Source: Scortum barcoo
Lineage: Eukaryota; Chordata; Actinopteri; Centrarchiformes; Terapontidae
Length of the DNA: 64,000 bases
Direction of reading: 5' to 3'
Assembly: GCA_023238725.1 (NCBI GenBank)
Contig: CM041537.1
Location: forward strand, 29,794,009 to 29,858,008
Shown here: positions 24,540-37,010 of the stretch, in pieces
How positions within the stretch are numbered: the first letter of the stretch is position 1
How the letters are laid out: the number at the start of each line of letters is the position of its first letter
Notes under the pieces: generated by a model
What the model was told of the DNA's origin: nothing
Seen by the model: only the letters and a program-made list of their open reading frames with translations
Databases searched by the model: none
Translations under genes and position numbers: made by a program

Positions 24540-25080
24540 AGTGTGCATTGCTGGGTTACCATAGCAACAGTCAGGCTTTTCCCAAGAGGTGCAGCTTTGT
24601 TTTTTTTTCTTTGTGCACATGATTGCTTATCGCTTGGTTTGCTGTTAATTATGGTGCATGAGAAAGGATGAAAAACAAATAAAAGCAGTTGATTTTCCTA
24701 TAGGCTGACCCTGGCAGGCGTGAGCTTGCTAACGAGGCAGGATAGTTCTCTCGCTCGGCTCACAGAGTGCATTAATTGCAATCTGTAACCGATTTGGTTC
24801 GCCACATCGTTTTTTTTAATTAACTGCTTGAACAGCTTGAGATGAACAGTAAGCCCACCAGCATCATCTGAAGTCATTTACAAATCAGCACGCCTGCAAC
24901 TTGAAACTTTTAAATTAGGTAGCATAGTTTCTCTCCCCCAGCTCTCTGTGCAGGGACTGTCTCTAATGTAAGGCCATAGAAAGCTTAATTCATTAGATTA
25001 AGCACAATGAAATGCATGTTCGTGGCATATCATGCCTGTGATTGTTTGATTGATCATAAACTGTCCACATTTAAGTGACA
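24540..25080. promoter_or_regulatory. Candidate conserved non-coding element in intron 1
   Basis: A repeat-free stretch of mixed composition that carries many homeodomain-type cores (TAATTA/TTAATTAA, GATTAAGC, CATTAATTGC) and TGATTGAT/TTGATTGATC sites of Pbx/Meis type near 25045. It has no open frame and no microsatellites. It lies 1.6 kb upstream of the first coding exon in the large first intron, a usual place for enhancers. This is a judgement from texture only. Confidence 0.25.
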
Positions 25081-25724
25081 ATAAACATCATTTATGACAA
25101 ACAGTTGTAGTGAAGGAGGAACAAATGAACTCAGTCTGTTGGTTGTTCTGCTCATAGATTTCAGTATGCAAATAGTGAGATTGCAAAAGCTAACCTGAAG
25201 CTAAGGCACAGATCCAGCCTGTAATAACATTTGATCAAACTAATTGGAATATTTGAGATGACTAAACAGAATCCAGCTGCACTGTTATATGAGTTCATCC
25301 CCTTAATCAGGCCTGGGAGGAAGAAATCCAGCATCACACCCCACAAAAGACTTACTTTGGGGAATTAGATAGAATTAACTCTCACATGTACAGTCTCATA
25401 TTAATCATTTCTCATGACGTTGTTTTCAAACAAATCATGATTAATAAATACATTTTCTTTTGTTAAAATCTTGTTAAAAATTTAACTAGTACAACTTCCA
25501 GGTCCCTTCTCCTCTCTCTACGCTGTGCTTCCCCTCCAAAGCCCCTCCCTGCAGAGTCCAAAGAGTCTTCCTCTTTAGCTTGCTTTATTGGTCGTCTTTT
25601 ATTTACTTATCTTTGTCGTGTGAGCTGTTGACAAAGGAGGGAGGTATCTAACTGCTCAGTTGTTTGTCCAGCATTACATCTACTCTCTGACCATACTGAG
25701 CTTGACAGAGTTAGCTGGAGAGGA

Positions 25725-25870
25725 ACTGTTTGCAGCCTGTGCAGGAGCAGTGATGACGCTCAGATCAATGATCAGATACTCTTTCTGACTGGTCGTTTTT
25801 ATTATTCGCTTTTATTATTATTATCTGTCTCATGTAACAGTCATTACATAGTGACAGTTTATGTTTTATG
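25725..25870 (+). repeat. Possible diverged copy of repeat family R1
   Basis: Blocks 'caggagcagtgatgacgctcagatca', 'agatactctttctgactggt', 'ttattattatctgtctcatgt' and 'cagtcattacatagtgac' resemble 29830-30010, but with a large central gap. The assignment is tentative. Confidence 0.4.
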
Positions 25871-28800
25871 TTTACATATCAAAAAGTATTTCCAGGTATT
25901 GGGGAGTGCTGATGCATATGTGCAGTATCTGCAGTTGAGTTGCATTGTGGGTAACGTAAGAGCCAGGTTTTGACTAGGCTACATTGATAGCCTTTTAATT
26001 AACACATACATGATGATCAGTCAATTAATCTTGGTTAATTGAATTACTACGATCTGAAAAGTAAACGGAGAAATGCTGTGTTATATAAACCATGCTGTAC
26101 ATCTGTGTAAATATGATTGAACATCATGAGTCAATCGCAACCCTGCCACCACAGATCAAGTCAGATCCTGTACACCAGAGGCTGCTACTATCCACGTAGT
26201 ATAACATTATCATGCAACCAAACAGACTGCAGAAAAATAGAGGAAATGGTTAGCAATATGACGGGGGGGAAGGCAGAGACCTAGCCAGTCTCGTCTTAGT
26301 TGGTTCTGCAAAATGTATACTAATTGATGATTTTAATTCAATTATTTATATTGACAATAACATGACTACAACACACTCATCAGGATATAGGAATGGTCAT
26401 CTCCCCACTTTGTAAACTCTCCTTCTGCTGACTCTGCCACCTGGCCAGTCAAATTTTCCAAATGGAAACATCAGAGTTAACATTGAGGAAGTGGTTGAGG
26501 GAACACACATCAGCTGCGACCTGACCAGAGAACTCACATATCAGCATAATCAGCTCCTATATTGTTTCCATCGCTATAGTTTCTGTGGTTGCCATGGTCA
26601 CCGCTGCACGTTCACAAGAACAGCAGCTGCCGCAAACCTTGACAACCACCCAGTTTGTTGACACTCCACAATTCTTGCTGATGGAAGATACAGCATTTTA
26701 TCTTTCAAGAATGTCCAGTATCTCCTGCTGTTATCACAATTAGTCAGCTGACACAATGTTTTTTCTCACTTAGTTGCTCACACTTGTGTGAGATTTCTTC
26801 GAAAAAACAAACATGACAACGATGACACTTAAAGAGCATTAGTGTGAAATATTGATTATTAATAAATATTCATGATAACCATCTGATTTCTAGGGATGTG
26901 TTTCAGCCTGGGCACTCACTCACATTTGAAACCTCACTTGTATCACAACAACAAGAACCTTCATACCTAGAGTTAAGTTGTTAGCATTACTACTCAAAAG
27001 ATGAGTGAAAACAGCAGATAAGTCTTCACTGATGTTGTCCATTTCAAGAAGACTGGACCAATATATTGCTTTGACAACCGAAAGGACATTTCCATCTAGA
27101 TGGCAGCTTGTTGTTTTGATTCTATGTTGGAAAATCACACCACCAGTTAGCATACATACAAACATCTAGGTCGTTACCACAGCAACCAATGCAGACAGTT
27201 TAAGAGGTGCTTGAAAAATACAAAACACACATACACAGTGCAAAATACACTGGAGAGGCAGTCCTATGCATTGGAATAAGAACACAAGATGTTCCTACAG
27301 CCTTTCATGTGAGGAAGGACAATCAATAGTAAACACTTGAAGAGCACATCGGTGTGATCAGCTCAGTTCAAAAACCATAAAACCCCCTGCTGATATTGCC
27401 ATAGGCTTGGAGACTACAAATATACAATAGAAAGCCTGCATTAGAAACTGCAGGTGTGGAGTTTTAAAGAGTGTTCATGAGGCAGATGGAGTCTAATGAA
27501 AGCTGCTGAGTTGCATTGTGCGAAATGTAGGATCTGGCATTTTGGAGACAAAGTCAGGCTATCAAGGCCCTCGCTGATTCAAGTTTGACCTTTCTTTTTA
27601 TAATTGTGAGTTCCCAAAGTTTGTGCAAGTGGAAATATTAATATAAATGCTGGAGTATGCCTTTAAATGTGGGTGAAATACAAAATGTTTGTGAAACGAG
27701 GGACAAATGAATACATCGCACATAAAAGGCTTTGGGGGATCTTAAAAATATGTTTGCACTTTTGTTTGCGATATGTAGTGTGGAAACAAATTCTGAGTAG
27801 CACTGCTCCTGTGCCTGATCTGATTTAGCATGTTTGTTCCTGCTTGTTTTTACAGCATAATCTGCAAGAAAAAAAGGGTAAAAACCAAAAAAAAAAAACG
27901 TATTGCTGGACATCATGGTGTTTGAAGTTAAGGATGAAAAGGAGCATAATCCTGGCTGCTGCTTTGACCACCATAATTAAGCTTGAAATCCAAAAGAAAT
28001 CATCACCTGCTGTATCGTTAAATTTCTGAAATAAACAATCCCCCTCTCTTTGTCCCCTTCAATCCTCCTTTCAAGTCTGTCTTACAAGGTTGGGCTGTGA
28101 TTTGGGAAAAGGGACGTCTTATACCAGGTTGCTTTCAGTAACCTGTTTTTCATTATTTAGAGGTCAGATAAAACACCTGGTGTGCTTTATTCTGGTATAT
28201 CACTGACCCTCTTTCTACTTGTACTCTTTGTACTCTCTCTCTATCTGTGGGTGCAGGCAGCTCAGCAAGGGATCATTTATTGACTTATATATAATTAGTC
28301 TGCAGTATTCAAATCGCGCATCTGTGCTGCAGTCTGTAGCTGACCTAAGTACACCGCCAAAGTTGCCAAAATGACTTAGTGAGTGCATGTGTGCATCTAA
28401 GAGTGTGTGCACTCATCTGAATGTGTGTGTGTGGAAGTGTATAAAAATGGTGAAGACAGCCTTTCACATTGGCCTGGTTTTAACAGTGCTGAAATCGTCC
28501 CCCAGAGCTCCACTAGTGGTTCTACCTCCCTCTGTCTGATACAGTCAGGACTGTTTTGGCTCAAACAAGCTTTCTCTGGTAAAGTTAAGCCTGCTGAGGT
28601 CCTGCAGTAAGCTCATCTGAGCTCCAAAGAGAGACACAGTCAAGAAAAGGGTGATGCATGTATGGGACACCTAAAAACTGCTCAGATACAGCTTCAGTAC
28701 AATTTTGGTGACGAACATCCAGTGACCCGGAAAACACAACCCTTTCTCTACACTGCCAAGGCAATGAGAAACAGTGTATGAAATACATATAACAACTGCC

Positions 28801-29816
28801 TAAACCCACACTACAAGCTACTGGGACTAACTTTATCACAAATAGAGTTTTTGACATAGATTCTGTAATTACATGAAAGACCCATATCCTGTTGTGAGCT
28901 TCTTAAGAACAAGATGTAAGTGACAACGACATTGGTCAAACATAAAGTCACACTTGAGTATGGAGCATGTAACATAACCCTAGTGATTCTGATTAGTTGG
29001 TTCTTAATTCAAGTTACTACAGTGACTTCATATTTACATGGCGTGTTGCCAGACTCGTTGTACCCATTAAAAATACAAATACATGCCATTTCTAAATGTA
29101 TGTATGTCAAGTTAACTTTTAAAAACAGTCATCATTTAGAACATGATTGTTGCAAAGATGTGCCTGGGTCACTTTTACTTCGAAGTCACTTGATAATAAT
29201 CTTACTTGATCAGACTCGTATCATTTCTGTATTTCTTTCAACAGTCCATGAGTCCAAGCAGAATGGCTTCAGATTAACATCACATTTGCCTCAGCAACAT
29301 GTCGAAACATGCGCACAGACAGATACTAATTATTATTATCATCTTCTTTGCATAATATGTCAAATCAGTTCATGAAAATGATGCATTACAGGTAGAGCTC
29401 AACGCCCTCATACAGCCTCAGTGATACTCATACAAACCTCCTCCCTCCTGATACAGTTTTGGTTTTTGCGTGGATGAATGAATGAATATCGGGTAAACAC
29501 TTCATATTACAGCATTTGAGCAAATGGTTATTAACTATTTAACATCTTATTATTCTATGCTGTTGCACATTGCACTGTCTCACATCATAAAGCTCAAATG
29601 ACAGTGATGAAATTGCTGAAAATTTATTAGGGATTCAGTCCCCCCCACCCCCCAGAAAACACTTGTCACATATTGAATACCCATTATCTGACTTCATGAA
29701 AGCTACAGCTACTGTTTACTTATGTTTTGTGTAAACTGTTGTTTTCTTGTTGATTGGTTGTCCGGTTATTTTTTATCCACTGTTACATTTGCTCTGAGTT
29801 AGTTCATGTGTGGTCG

Positions 29817-30040
29817 AAGCACAATCACTGTTCAGGAGCAGTGACTGAAGCTCCATCAGATACTCTGTTCTGATTGGTTGCTTTTGATTCAGGTGTGATG
29901 GATGGATTCTTGTCCAATGAGCTTAGAGGCAGCAGGTGGAGCCAGAGGAGTCTGATGTTATTACAGAGATTATCTGTCTCACGTGTCAGGACATGAAGAC
30001 ATAGTTTTAGTGAATATGACTGAAAGTCATTTTTAAATAA
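29817..30040 (+). repeat. Dispersed repeat family R1, copy 1
   Basis: Contains 'ttcaggagcagtgactgaagctcc', 'ctctgttctgattggtt', 'ttgattcaggt', 'ccaatgagcttagaggcagcaggtggagccag' and 'gtcaggacat'. The same ordered blocks occur on the opposite strand at 50390-50605. It ends close to the left TA of the Tc1 element (30069). No coding capacity is seen. Confidence 0.75.
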
Positions 30041-30070
30041 ATTACCTTCTTCTGCTTTAACTGGCACCTA

Positions 30071-31303
30071 CAGTGGGGCAATAAAGTATTTAGTCAGCCA
30101 CCAATTGTGCAAGTTCTCCCACTTAGAAAGATGAGAGAGGCCTGTAATTTTCATCATAGGTATCACATATAAAATCACATTGTCTGATTTTTAAAGAATT
30201 TATTTGCAAATTATGGTGGAAAATAAGTATTTGGTCAATAACAAAAGTTCATCTCAATACTTTGTTATATACCCTTTGTTGGCAATGACAGGAGGTCAAA
30301 CGTTTTCTGTAAGTCTACACAGATGAGTCGTCCTGGTCCCTTTGCAGAAAAACAGCCCCAAAGCATGATGTTTCCACCCCCATGCTTCACAGTAGGTATG
30401 GTGCTTCTTTGGATGCAACTCAGCATTCTTTCTCCTCCAAACACGACAAGTTGAGTTTTTACCAAAAAGTTCTATTTTGGTTTCATCTGACCATATGACA
30501 TTCTCCCAATCCTCTTCTGGATCATCCAAATGCTCTCTAGCAAACTTCAGACAGGGCCTGGACATGTACTGGCTGGCTTAAGCAGGGGGACACGTCTGGC
30601 ACTGCAGGATTTGAGTCCCTGGCGGCGTAGTGTGTTACTGATGGTAGCCTTTGTTACTTTGGTCCCAGCTCTCTGCAGGTCATTCACTAGGTCCCCCCGT
30701 GTGGTTCTGGGATTTTTGCTCACTGTTCTCGTGATCATTTTGACCCCACGGGGTGAGATCTTGCGTGGAGCCCCAGAGCCCCAGATCGAGGGAGATTATC
30801 AGTGGTCTTGTATGTCTTCCATTTTCTAATAATTGCTCCCACAGTTGATTTCTTCACACCAAGCTGCTTACCTACCTTGTTGCAGATTCAGTCTTCCCAG
30901 CCTGGTGCAATTTGCAGGTCTACAATTTTGTTTCTGGTGTCCTTTGACAGCTCTTTGGTCTTGGCCACTGTTTGAGGTTGTGGACAGGTGTCTTTTATAC
31001 TGATAATGAGTTCAAACAGGTGCCATTAATACAGGTAACGAGTGGAGGACAGAGGAGCCTCTTAAAGAAGAAGTTACAGGTCTGTGAGAGGCCAGAAATC
31101 TTGCTTGTTTGTAGGTGACCAAATACTTATTTTACCGAGGAATTTACCAATTAATCCTACAATGTGATTTCCTGGATTCTTTCCCCCCATTCTGTCTCTC
31201 ATAGTTGAAGTGTACCTATGATGAAAATTACAGGCCTCTCTCATCTTTTAAGTGGGAGAACTTGCACAATTGGTGGCTGACTAAATACTTTTTTGCCCAA
31301 CTG
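30071..31303 (-). mobile_element. Tc1-type DNA transposon, internally deleted
   Basis: The element is bounded by TA dinucleotides (30069-30070 and 31304-31305), the Tc1/mariner target duplication. Its terminal inverted repeats start CAGTGGGGCA and, from the other end, CAGTTGGGCA. The first 90 bp or so are almost identical on both sides, and weaker similarity continues for up to about 200 bp. The minus strand encodes a Tc1-like transposase relic. At 1233 bp it is shorter than the usual roughly 1.6 kb because of a deletion in the 3' half of the transposase. It sits in the large first intron of the Kelch gene, in the same orientation as the gene. Confidence 0.93.
30278..30960 (-). pseudogene. 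Tc1-like transposase pseudogene
   Basis: Reading the minus strand with frame changes gives the N-terminal helix-turn-helix region (SKDTRNKIV, GVKKSTVGAIIRKWK), then KISPRGVKMITRTV, KVTKATISNTLRRQGL, LKFAREHLDDPEEDWENV and the first catalytic Asp in IWSDETKIELFG. After the segment with GGGNIMLWGCFS the reading jumps directly to the C-terminal remnant (LQKT...). The stretch carrying the second catalytic Asp and the final Glu of the DD34E triad is missing, about 130 codons by comparison with the family. Frameshifts near 30570 and 30770 also disrupt it. It cannot encode an active transposase. Confidence 0.9.
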
Positions 31304-32373
31304 TATATTTAAATTGCAAAAATCTTTCACTGGTTCAGTTTGATGAAGCTAGCAATGTTTTGTGTTCCATGTCATCTGCAACTGAACAACCTGTCCTGAA
31401 AAGTATTATTCCAAAGATTTGGTTGGCACAGAAACTGTTCAGGCTTCTTTAGAAGTAACAGAAGAACACTGGCAGTGAGAGACCATGGATGGACAGACTA
31501 ATTAAAGAAACCTACAGAGGGCCAAACTCTGTCTAAAGCAAATGCAAAGGAAATGAAGTACACAAAGTTTCATTGGCAGGTGATGTCTGGATGGGGCAGA
31601 GCAGAAACATTAGACATGGAGCTGATGCAGAGGAGGACTTTTACTGTTGGATAGTATTTGCAGGACCACAGGCCTCATTTTCTCTGCTTTGTTTCAGACC
31701 AATAAAGATGCAGCTCAGCTCCTCTCAGCCAACTGAATCACCACCTTGTTTCCAGCAGCAACTGCAGACATCCTGCTGCTGGTCAGCTCCAAGATTAGAT
31801 GAAGCTCTGGGTTACCGTGCTGCCCGGCTCAGTGTGATCTAAAGGCCCACACAGGATTAGGTGAATGTGCTGCCTTAACAGAGCAGGGAAGAAAGCTAAT
31901 GTCTGAAAGTTTGTGAGCTGCAGGGAGTTGCTTAACCAAGACTCTCTTCTGAGTCTAAGCTGACCTCACACACACATAAACACACTGTGGGCTATCTGCA
32001 ATAAATCACCCTGAAGACAGACTGCATGGGGAGAAGTAACAATGCAGTACTGAGAAGGTAAACTACCTGCTGCTGTCACGAGAGCTTCTTTCAGCTCAGC
32101 TGCTGCCGATTGCCACCTCATTGTGAATGTTGTCATTTACATATTTTACACAAGATTGAAATGGCAAAATGTTCAATGCCAGCTGTTCCTGTGTCTGTAC
32201 TGATACTGATGAAGTAAATTAGCAGGCTGAAGCTGGCAGCATAGGGTCCAGGCCCTGTAATGAGAGAGCTGAGACTAAATGAGTTGTGGCTGATTGGTGG
32301 CCAACACTGTTTGTTCTGGGAACAGTTGGCATTTCTCTTATCTGTTTTTAAAAGGCAGAGACAGTTAAGAACA

Positions 32374-32386
32374 CCCCCCCCCCCCC
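32374..32386. repeat. C13 homopolymer
   Basis: Thirteen consecutive C bases. On the minus strand it is a G13 run, a possible G-quadruplex nucleus only if other G runs were close; none are. Confidence 0.95.
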
Positions 32387-32764
32387 TTGCTTGGCTATTC
32401 GTAATAATTTCTGTGTCCTTTACTTGTGAGTGTATGCCCATGTCCCTGTGTTCAGCTCACAGATGCTGTAAAAGTGAGCACACTGTCACACTAGCAACTC
32501 ACGTGTGCCACATGTGAAAGAGGAAGGAATTATCACGTATTTCTTTCTCCTCCATTTGGTTTGTGTCACTCTAATCCAGTACATGAGCACACTGACCATT
32601 TACACAAGAGAGGGCAGCTAGGTGCAGTTTAACAATAAAGAAGTCTAGACTCCGATACCCACTGTGATACTGTGATACTCTGGCGAAAAAAAAGGAAGCA
32701 CATGCTTTAGGACTGGTGTGACAGTGTGAATATTAATATGTTATCCCTTTCCTGCTCACCTGAT

Positions 32765-33120
32765 CTGGAGCTACCGTCAATAAAATCCACACTGCACCAT
32801 CTACCAAGAGAATTTTACATTGGTCATTATCAGCGCAGGTTATATACCTCCACAGAGAACAGTGGCCGTCCTGTTGGATCTTTAAGCTGCTCACAGACCC
32901 ATTGTTGCAGGATACTTCAATCAGGCTAACCTCAAGAAAGTTATACTTGACTAGCATCAACGTATTTATTGCTCCACAATGGGAACAAGCACTCTTGATC
33001 ACAGGATTAGTCTGGAAATATGAACAATTTTGAAGCAGCAACCTATAATGTAAGAAGAGCAGTAAAGGTGGCAAAAAGGGACTATGAAAGAAAGTAGAAC
33101 TACAGTTCCTGGAAGGCAAA
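32765..33120 (+). mobile_element. Non-LTR retrotransposon endonuclease fragment
   Basis: In shifting plus-strand frames the sequence resembles the AP-endonuclease domain of a fish non-LTR element. It reads HHLPREFYIGH, followed by YIPPQ-like sequence. Next come VAGYFNQANLKKV (family GDFNHANLK, with the catalytic Asp replaced by Tyr), then TSTLDH, and finally a jump to VKVAKRDYERK from the linker before the RT domain. Stops, frameshifts and an internal deletion make it a relic. The same family probably gave the fragments at 5690-6000 and 12718-13165. Confidence 0.75.
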
Positions 33121-34198
33121 GTCTAGTGAGTTAAACAAGTTGCTGAATTGTCCATAATACATTCTTGCAAATGTTTCACAATAAAAGCCTTGCTAGGAAA
33201 TGAAGAGATCCTGTCCACTTAAACACTATAGGGTTTTAAATTTGAAACGTGTTGGGTAGTGTTGGGTTTGTATTAACAGCATAATGCAGTTACTCTAACA
33301 AGAAAAACAATAAGGCTTTATTCTAGAACATAATGAAATATCATTATAAAAAAGAGGGAATTGGAAATAAAGACCTGTCTCTAATTTATATAAATTAAAC
33401 TATCTATAATCAATAAATTAAGCAAACTAGTCTTGAATGACCTGGTCCCTGTTATTATGTTGATAATATGTTAAACAAAAGAGTTAAAAGTTAAATAATT
33501 CAAAGCTGTTTTATTGCTATCAGTGAAACATATTTATGTAATAATTCAAAGAGCAACTTGCAGGTTTAATTTTTACTAAAGTTAAACAGAACCTTCCCTG
33601 AAAATTACCATTTGAAAAGTCAGTGCAGGATTTTCTATCTTTTGAAAGATATAAGGGCAAACATTAGTAAGAAAAAGCAGCTGTTTTGAGCAATTATCTT
33701 AAAAAGGCTCTTTGTTTTCCAACATGATGTCATATGAAAGGGAGATGTGCCAGACTGTGCCTCAGTTCAGTGTGCAGTAGTAGGTGGTAGTGATTCTAAG
33801 ATGTTACAAGTTAGTAAGTTGATCTTTTTACAGTATGTTTTATGTTGCGTTTCATCATTTGTGTTGAGTAGATGAAGAGAGGGACTTTACTGCTGCTGAG
33901 GACCATGTGAGGCTGACAGCTGGTGGTTCCTTCAGTACACACAGCTACTTCATCAGGTCTACCACTTCACTGTGGTCTCCAACCAGCAAGTTGCTTTTTC
34001 AGCGTGTGTCAGCCCCCCTTTTACATCTCTCTCTCACATAATGTTGAACAGTTCCCTTTTCTAGTATTTACTTCAACAAATGCTTGAAAGCATTTCAACA
34101 AAGTTTTGTTGTTCTAAAGTCTGACACTAAGATTTTTATTTTTACAACAAATGTATATCAGTTTGCTTGGTTACTAATAATGGTTACCTGTCTTGGCC

Positions 34199-34262
34199 CA
34201 AATGAAAACTAAAAGCTAAGGGAAAACATATCGGTTTTCCCTTAGCTTTTAGTTTTCATTTG
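34199..34262. repeat. Perfect 29-bp inverted repeat (hairpin) with 6-base loop
   Basis: The left arm 34199-34227 and right arm 34234-34262 are exact reverse complements over 29 bp, and the loop is atatcg. The arm contains aaaactaaaagctaaggg. It is AT-rich, has no flanking terminator context (vertebrate intron) and is not explained by any repeat I recognise. It could be a young palindromic duplication or the core of a small fold-back element. Confidence 0.9.
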
Positions 34263-36285
34263 AGAGTTGGAAGCAGCTGAAACAGTAGTGAAGGTAATGA
34301 GAAGATGTAGCAGCATTTTGCATGTTGCTTTGCCAGGAGCCATGAAATGGAGACAGAAATAGACACAGGCGCTTAGGAAAAAGCAAACATTAGCACAGCT
34401 GACAAAACAAAGTTTGATGTATGCATGGACATGACGTGAGCACCAATGACCATACTTAGTTACAGAAGAACATCCTATATTCAACTTCCAGTGCGCTGTA
34501 TTGTATTCCTGAAGCACAGCCCCCTGACTGACTCGACCGCTCATATATTCAGGGCACAGTGGTTCTGCTCCCTTTAACTGACTGCTGTGTAGGAGTCAAA
34601 TTGGAGTGAGCTGATCCAGTTTGGCAGTGCTGTGAAGGCTTGAGTGGAGAACAGAGAAGAAGAGGCAGAAGCGGGAAGGCAGAAAAGATGCAGGAGAGGC
34701 AGAAAGAGGAGGGGGAGTCATGGCGAGGAGTGGGAGAAGTGGGCTAAGTTAATGGATGGAGGACATTACATGCAGGGGATAATGAGCGGGGGGGACAGCT
34801 TAATGAAGGGGGTGATAGAGACTGGGTAGCAAAGCTAAGGGGTTATATGGAGCACGAGCTCTATTACAGAGGGGAGTTGGGGACATCATAATCCCTGTGG
34901 CCTTCTAAGTAATTACAATGTGATAGAGAGAGAGAATGGTAAAACCTATCTACTGTCAGCAGAATTGGTATTAACTCCCTAACGGTTCTTCAATACACCA
35001 CGCTTTTATGTGTGAGTGTGTGTGCTGTACTTCTACCCTTTTAAGATTTGAGTGGTTGACTTTCAGAGTCATTTTTTTCATGGGCTTCACTTCCATAACA
35101 GGGTTAGGAGGCGTGTTTATATTTTCCATAGGTTATTTTATTCATGAAGTGAGTGCGTGTGTGTGTGGTTCATTTGACAGCAGGAGGTCTGGACAGTGTA
35201 TGTAGCAGAAAAGCTGGCTTCTATTTACCTGTTCATCAGACACACAGAAACCAGGCCGCTCGCCTTCAGTTTTTTTTTTAATGAACATAAACACTACCAG
35301 CTCCAGTAGTGCACACTAACAGTTTTGAAAACAGTGTTAGTCAGTGAGTAGACGCAGGGCTAGCCAAACTGACCCGAAGCAATTAATGTCTGCTGATTAG
35401 CTCTAGGTGATCTAGCAAGGCTTATTTCTGGAATTGCTGAGCAACCAAGAATTCATAAGTAATGTAGTGAATTTTAGCTGCACAGTCTTCAACCAGGGAA
35501 AGTAGTCCCTTCTAGAGAGAAAACATAATCCCTGTATCATGTTTTCAACACATTTTTAATGCTCTTACCAAAATACCTCACTTGAAAAGTTCAATTTCAG
35601 GTTAAGGTTTACTGTTACCTGCACAAGAACAAACAAGACATTGAAATTCCTGTACCAAATATCACTACTGATGGGACACTGAAAACATGTGTAGACCTAC
35701 TTTTTTTCCACACGAATCGTTGATAAGTATCTACTGGAGAATCAATAAAGAATCAGACTGATAAGCACTACTGATAGGACATTGGTATTAGTCTTTTCAA
35801 TTCCATTTCTAAATATCACCAATTATCATTTAATAATACTTACTCTAAAGAGCTGGTACAACATTTATGTTTTTCATAATGCTAGTGCCTAATTTACTCA
35901 GTCCACCATTTCATGCTACAGTGTGCTTTGCTCAGTAAGTATACAACAAATAAATGTCATTTACTGTTATGCTAAAAAGAAATGATACAAAGTTTATTCC
36001 ACCAGTCGTCAATCAGTCAAACTGTGACTTTAGAGCAGTGCTGCCAAGTCAAAATTTGAAAATGTCACTCTCCTTGTAAGAAACAGATGGCCCATCATCC
36101 CAAGAGCACTGACTGACAGACATACATTATATCAGTTTTTAACTTCCTCCTAACTTTGACAGGTAGGAGCTCCATTCTGTTGGGTATATGAACAAATGAG
36201 CAGGCTAACGTTACACTTGCATTCAACTGCACTGATTTAACATAACTGCTGCACACTATGCATAGCAATGAAATTAAATTGTATT

Positions 36286-36287
<2 letters not shown>

Positions 36288-36324
<37 letters not shown>
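36288..36324. repeat. (TG)n microsatellite, about 18 units
   Basis: A pure TG run. It creates the poly-His/Thr stretch of a long but spurious minus-strand frame at 36095-36676. Confidence 0.97.
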
Positions 36325-36330
<6 letters not shown>

Positions 36331-36769
36331 AGTAATCAATGCTTGCTACTGAAACAAGAAAGGATGAGTGAAGGAAGTAAAAGTGAGGAGGAGGACAGAG
36401 ATGCATGGGGAGGTGAGGTGAGAAGAAAATGAATGACACTACTGTACCTTCAGATGGAGTTCCAGGAAGGACACCCTGGAAGATTTGTGAGCACTGTGAT
36501 TCAGTTTCCTGTGTAGTGAAGAGGATGACACAATAAACTCTACACCACAGAGGATTATCAGCCAACACTGCAGCACGACTAACATGTTTTGCATCTTTTA
36601 GCGCATTCTTTTGGTTTTGCAGCATGGTCTCGTCTGAGGCTGGGTGTCTCGCTGCACAATGTGCCCAAAGCACCAAAAAAAGGGGTTGTCAGAAAACTTT
36701 TTTATGTTTTTCAAAGTCAAATATCAAAAGAATCATTTTAGAATTGTCCTGAAATTCAGGTATCAGATT

Positions 36770-37010
36770 GGCAGTTGTATCAACTAGTTGATAGACTGTC
36801 AGCTACATTTCCAACAGCAGCAGGCAGCTGTTTCTGGCAAAACAACCCTGATAAGCACCAAACATCAGAAGGACAAAGCAAACATTTCAAAGTGAACTAA
36901 GGAAAGCCCAACATCTAACAGCTACAAAACCAACTATTTCTCTTCAGAAGCTGGTGGAGACCAAAGGAGAGCATTTACACTGATCAAAGCTGAAGTCTGT
37001 GTTTTCCTCC
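36770..37010 (+). repeat. Dispersed repeat family R2, copy 1
   Basis: Contains 'agcagcaggcagctg', 'gataagcaccaaacatcagaaggacaaagcaaacat', 'ctaacagctac' and 'cagaagctggtggagaccaaaggagag'. The same ordered landmarks (agcaccaaa.gtctaacagac, ggtggagactaaaacagagct) occur at 55665-55860. It resembles a known teleost interspersed repeat pattern and has no open frame. Confidence 0.55.

Noticed and set aside
28920..29375. 151-codon plus-strand open frame
   Set aside because: There is no domain, no similarity that I recognise and no promoter or splice signals. It is an AT-rich chance frame in the putative intron 1.
32600..32620. acaagagagggcagc as another CTCF site
   Set aside because: Three mismatches to the core; too weak to list.
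36095..36676. 193-codon minus-strand open frame
   Set aside because: It runs through a (TG)n array giving a Thr-His run and shows no family resemblance or matching exon partner. A donor-like GAAG|GTACAG inside it has no supported acceptor.
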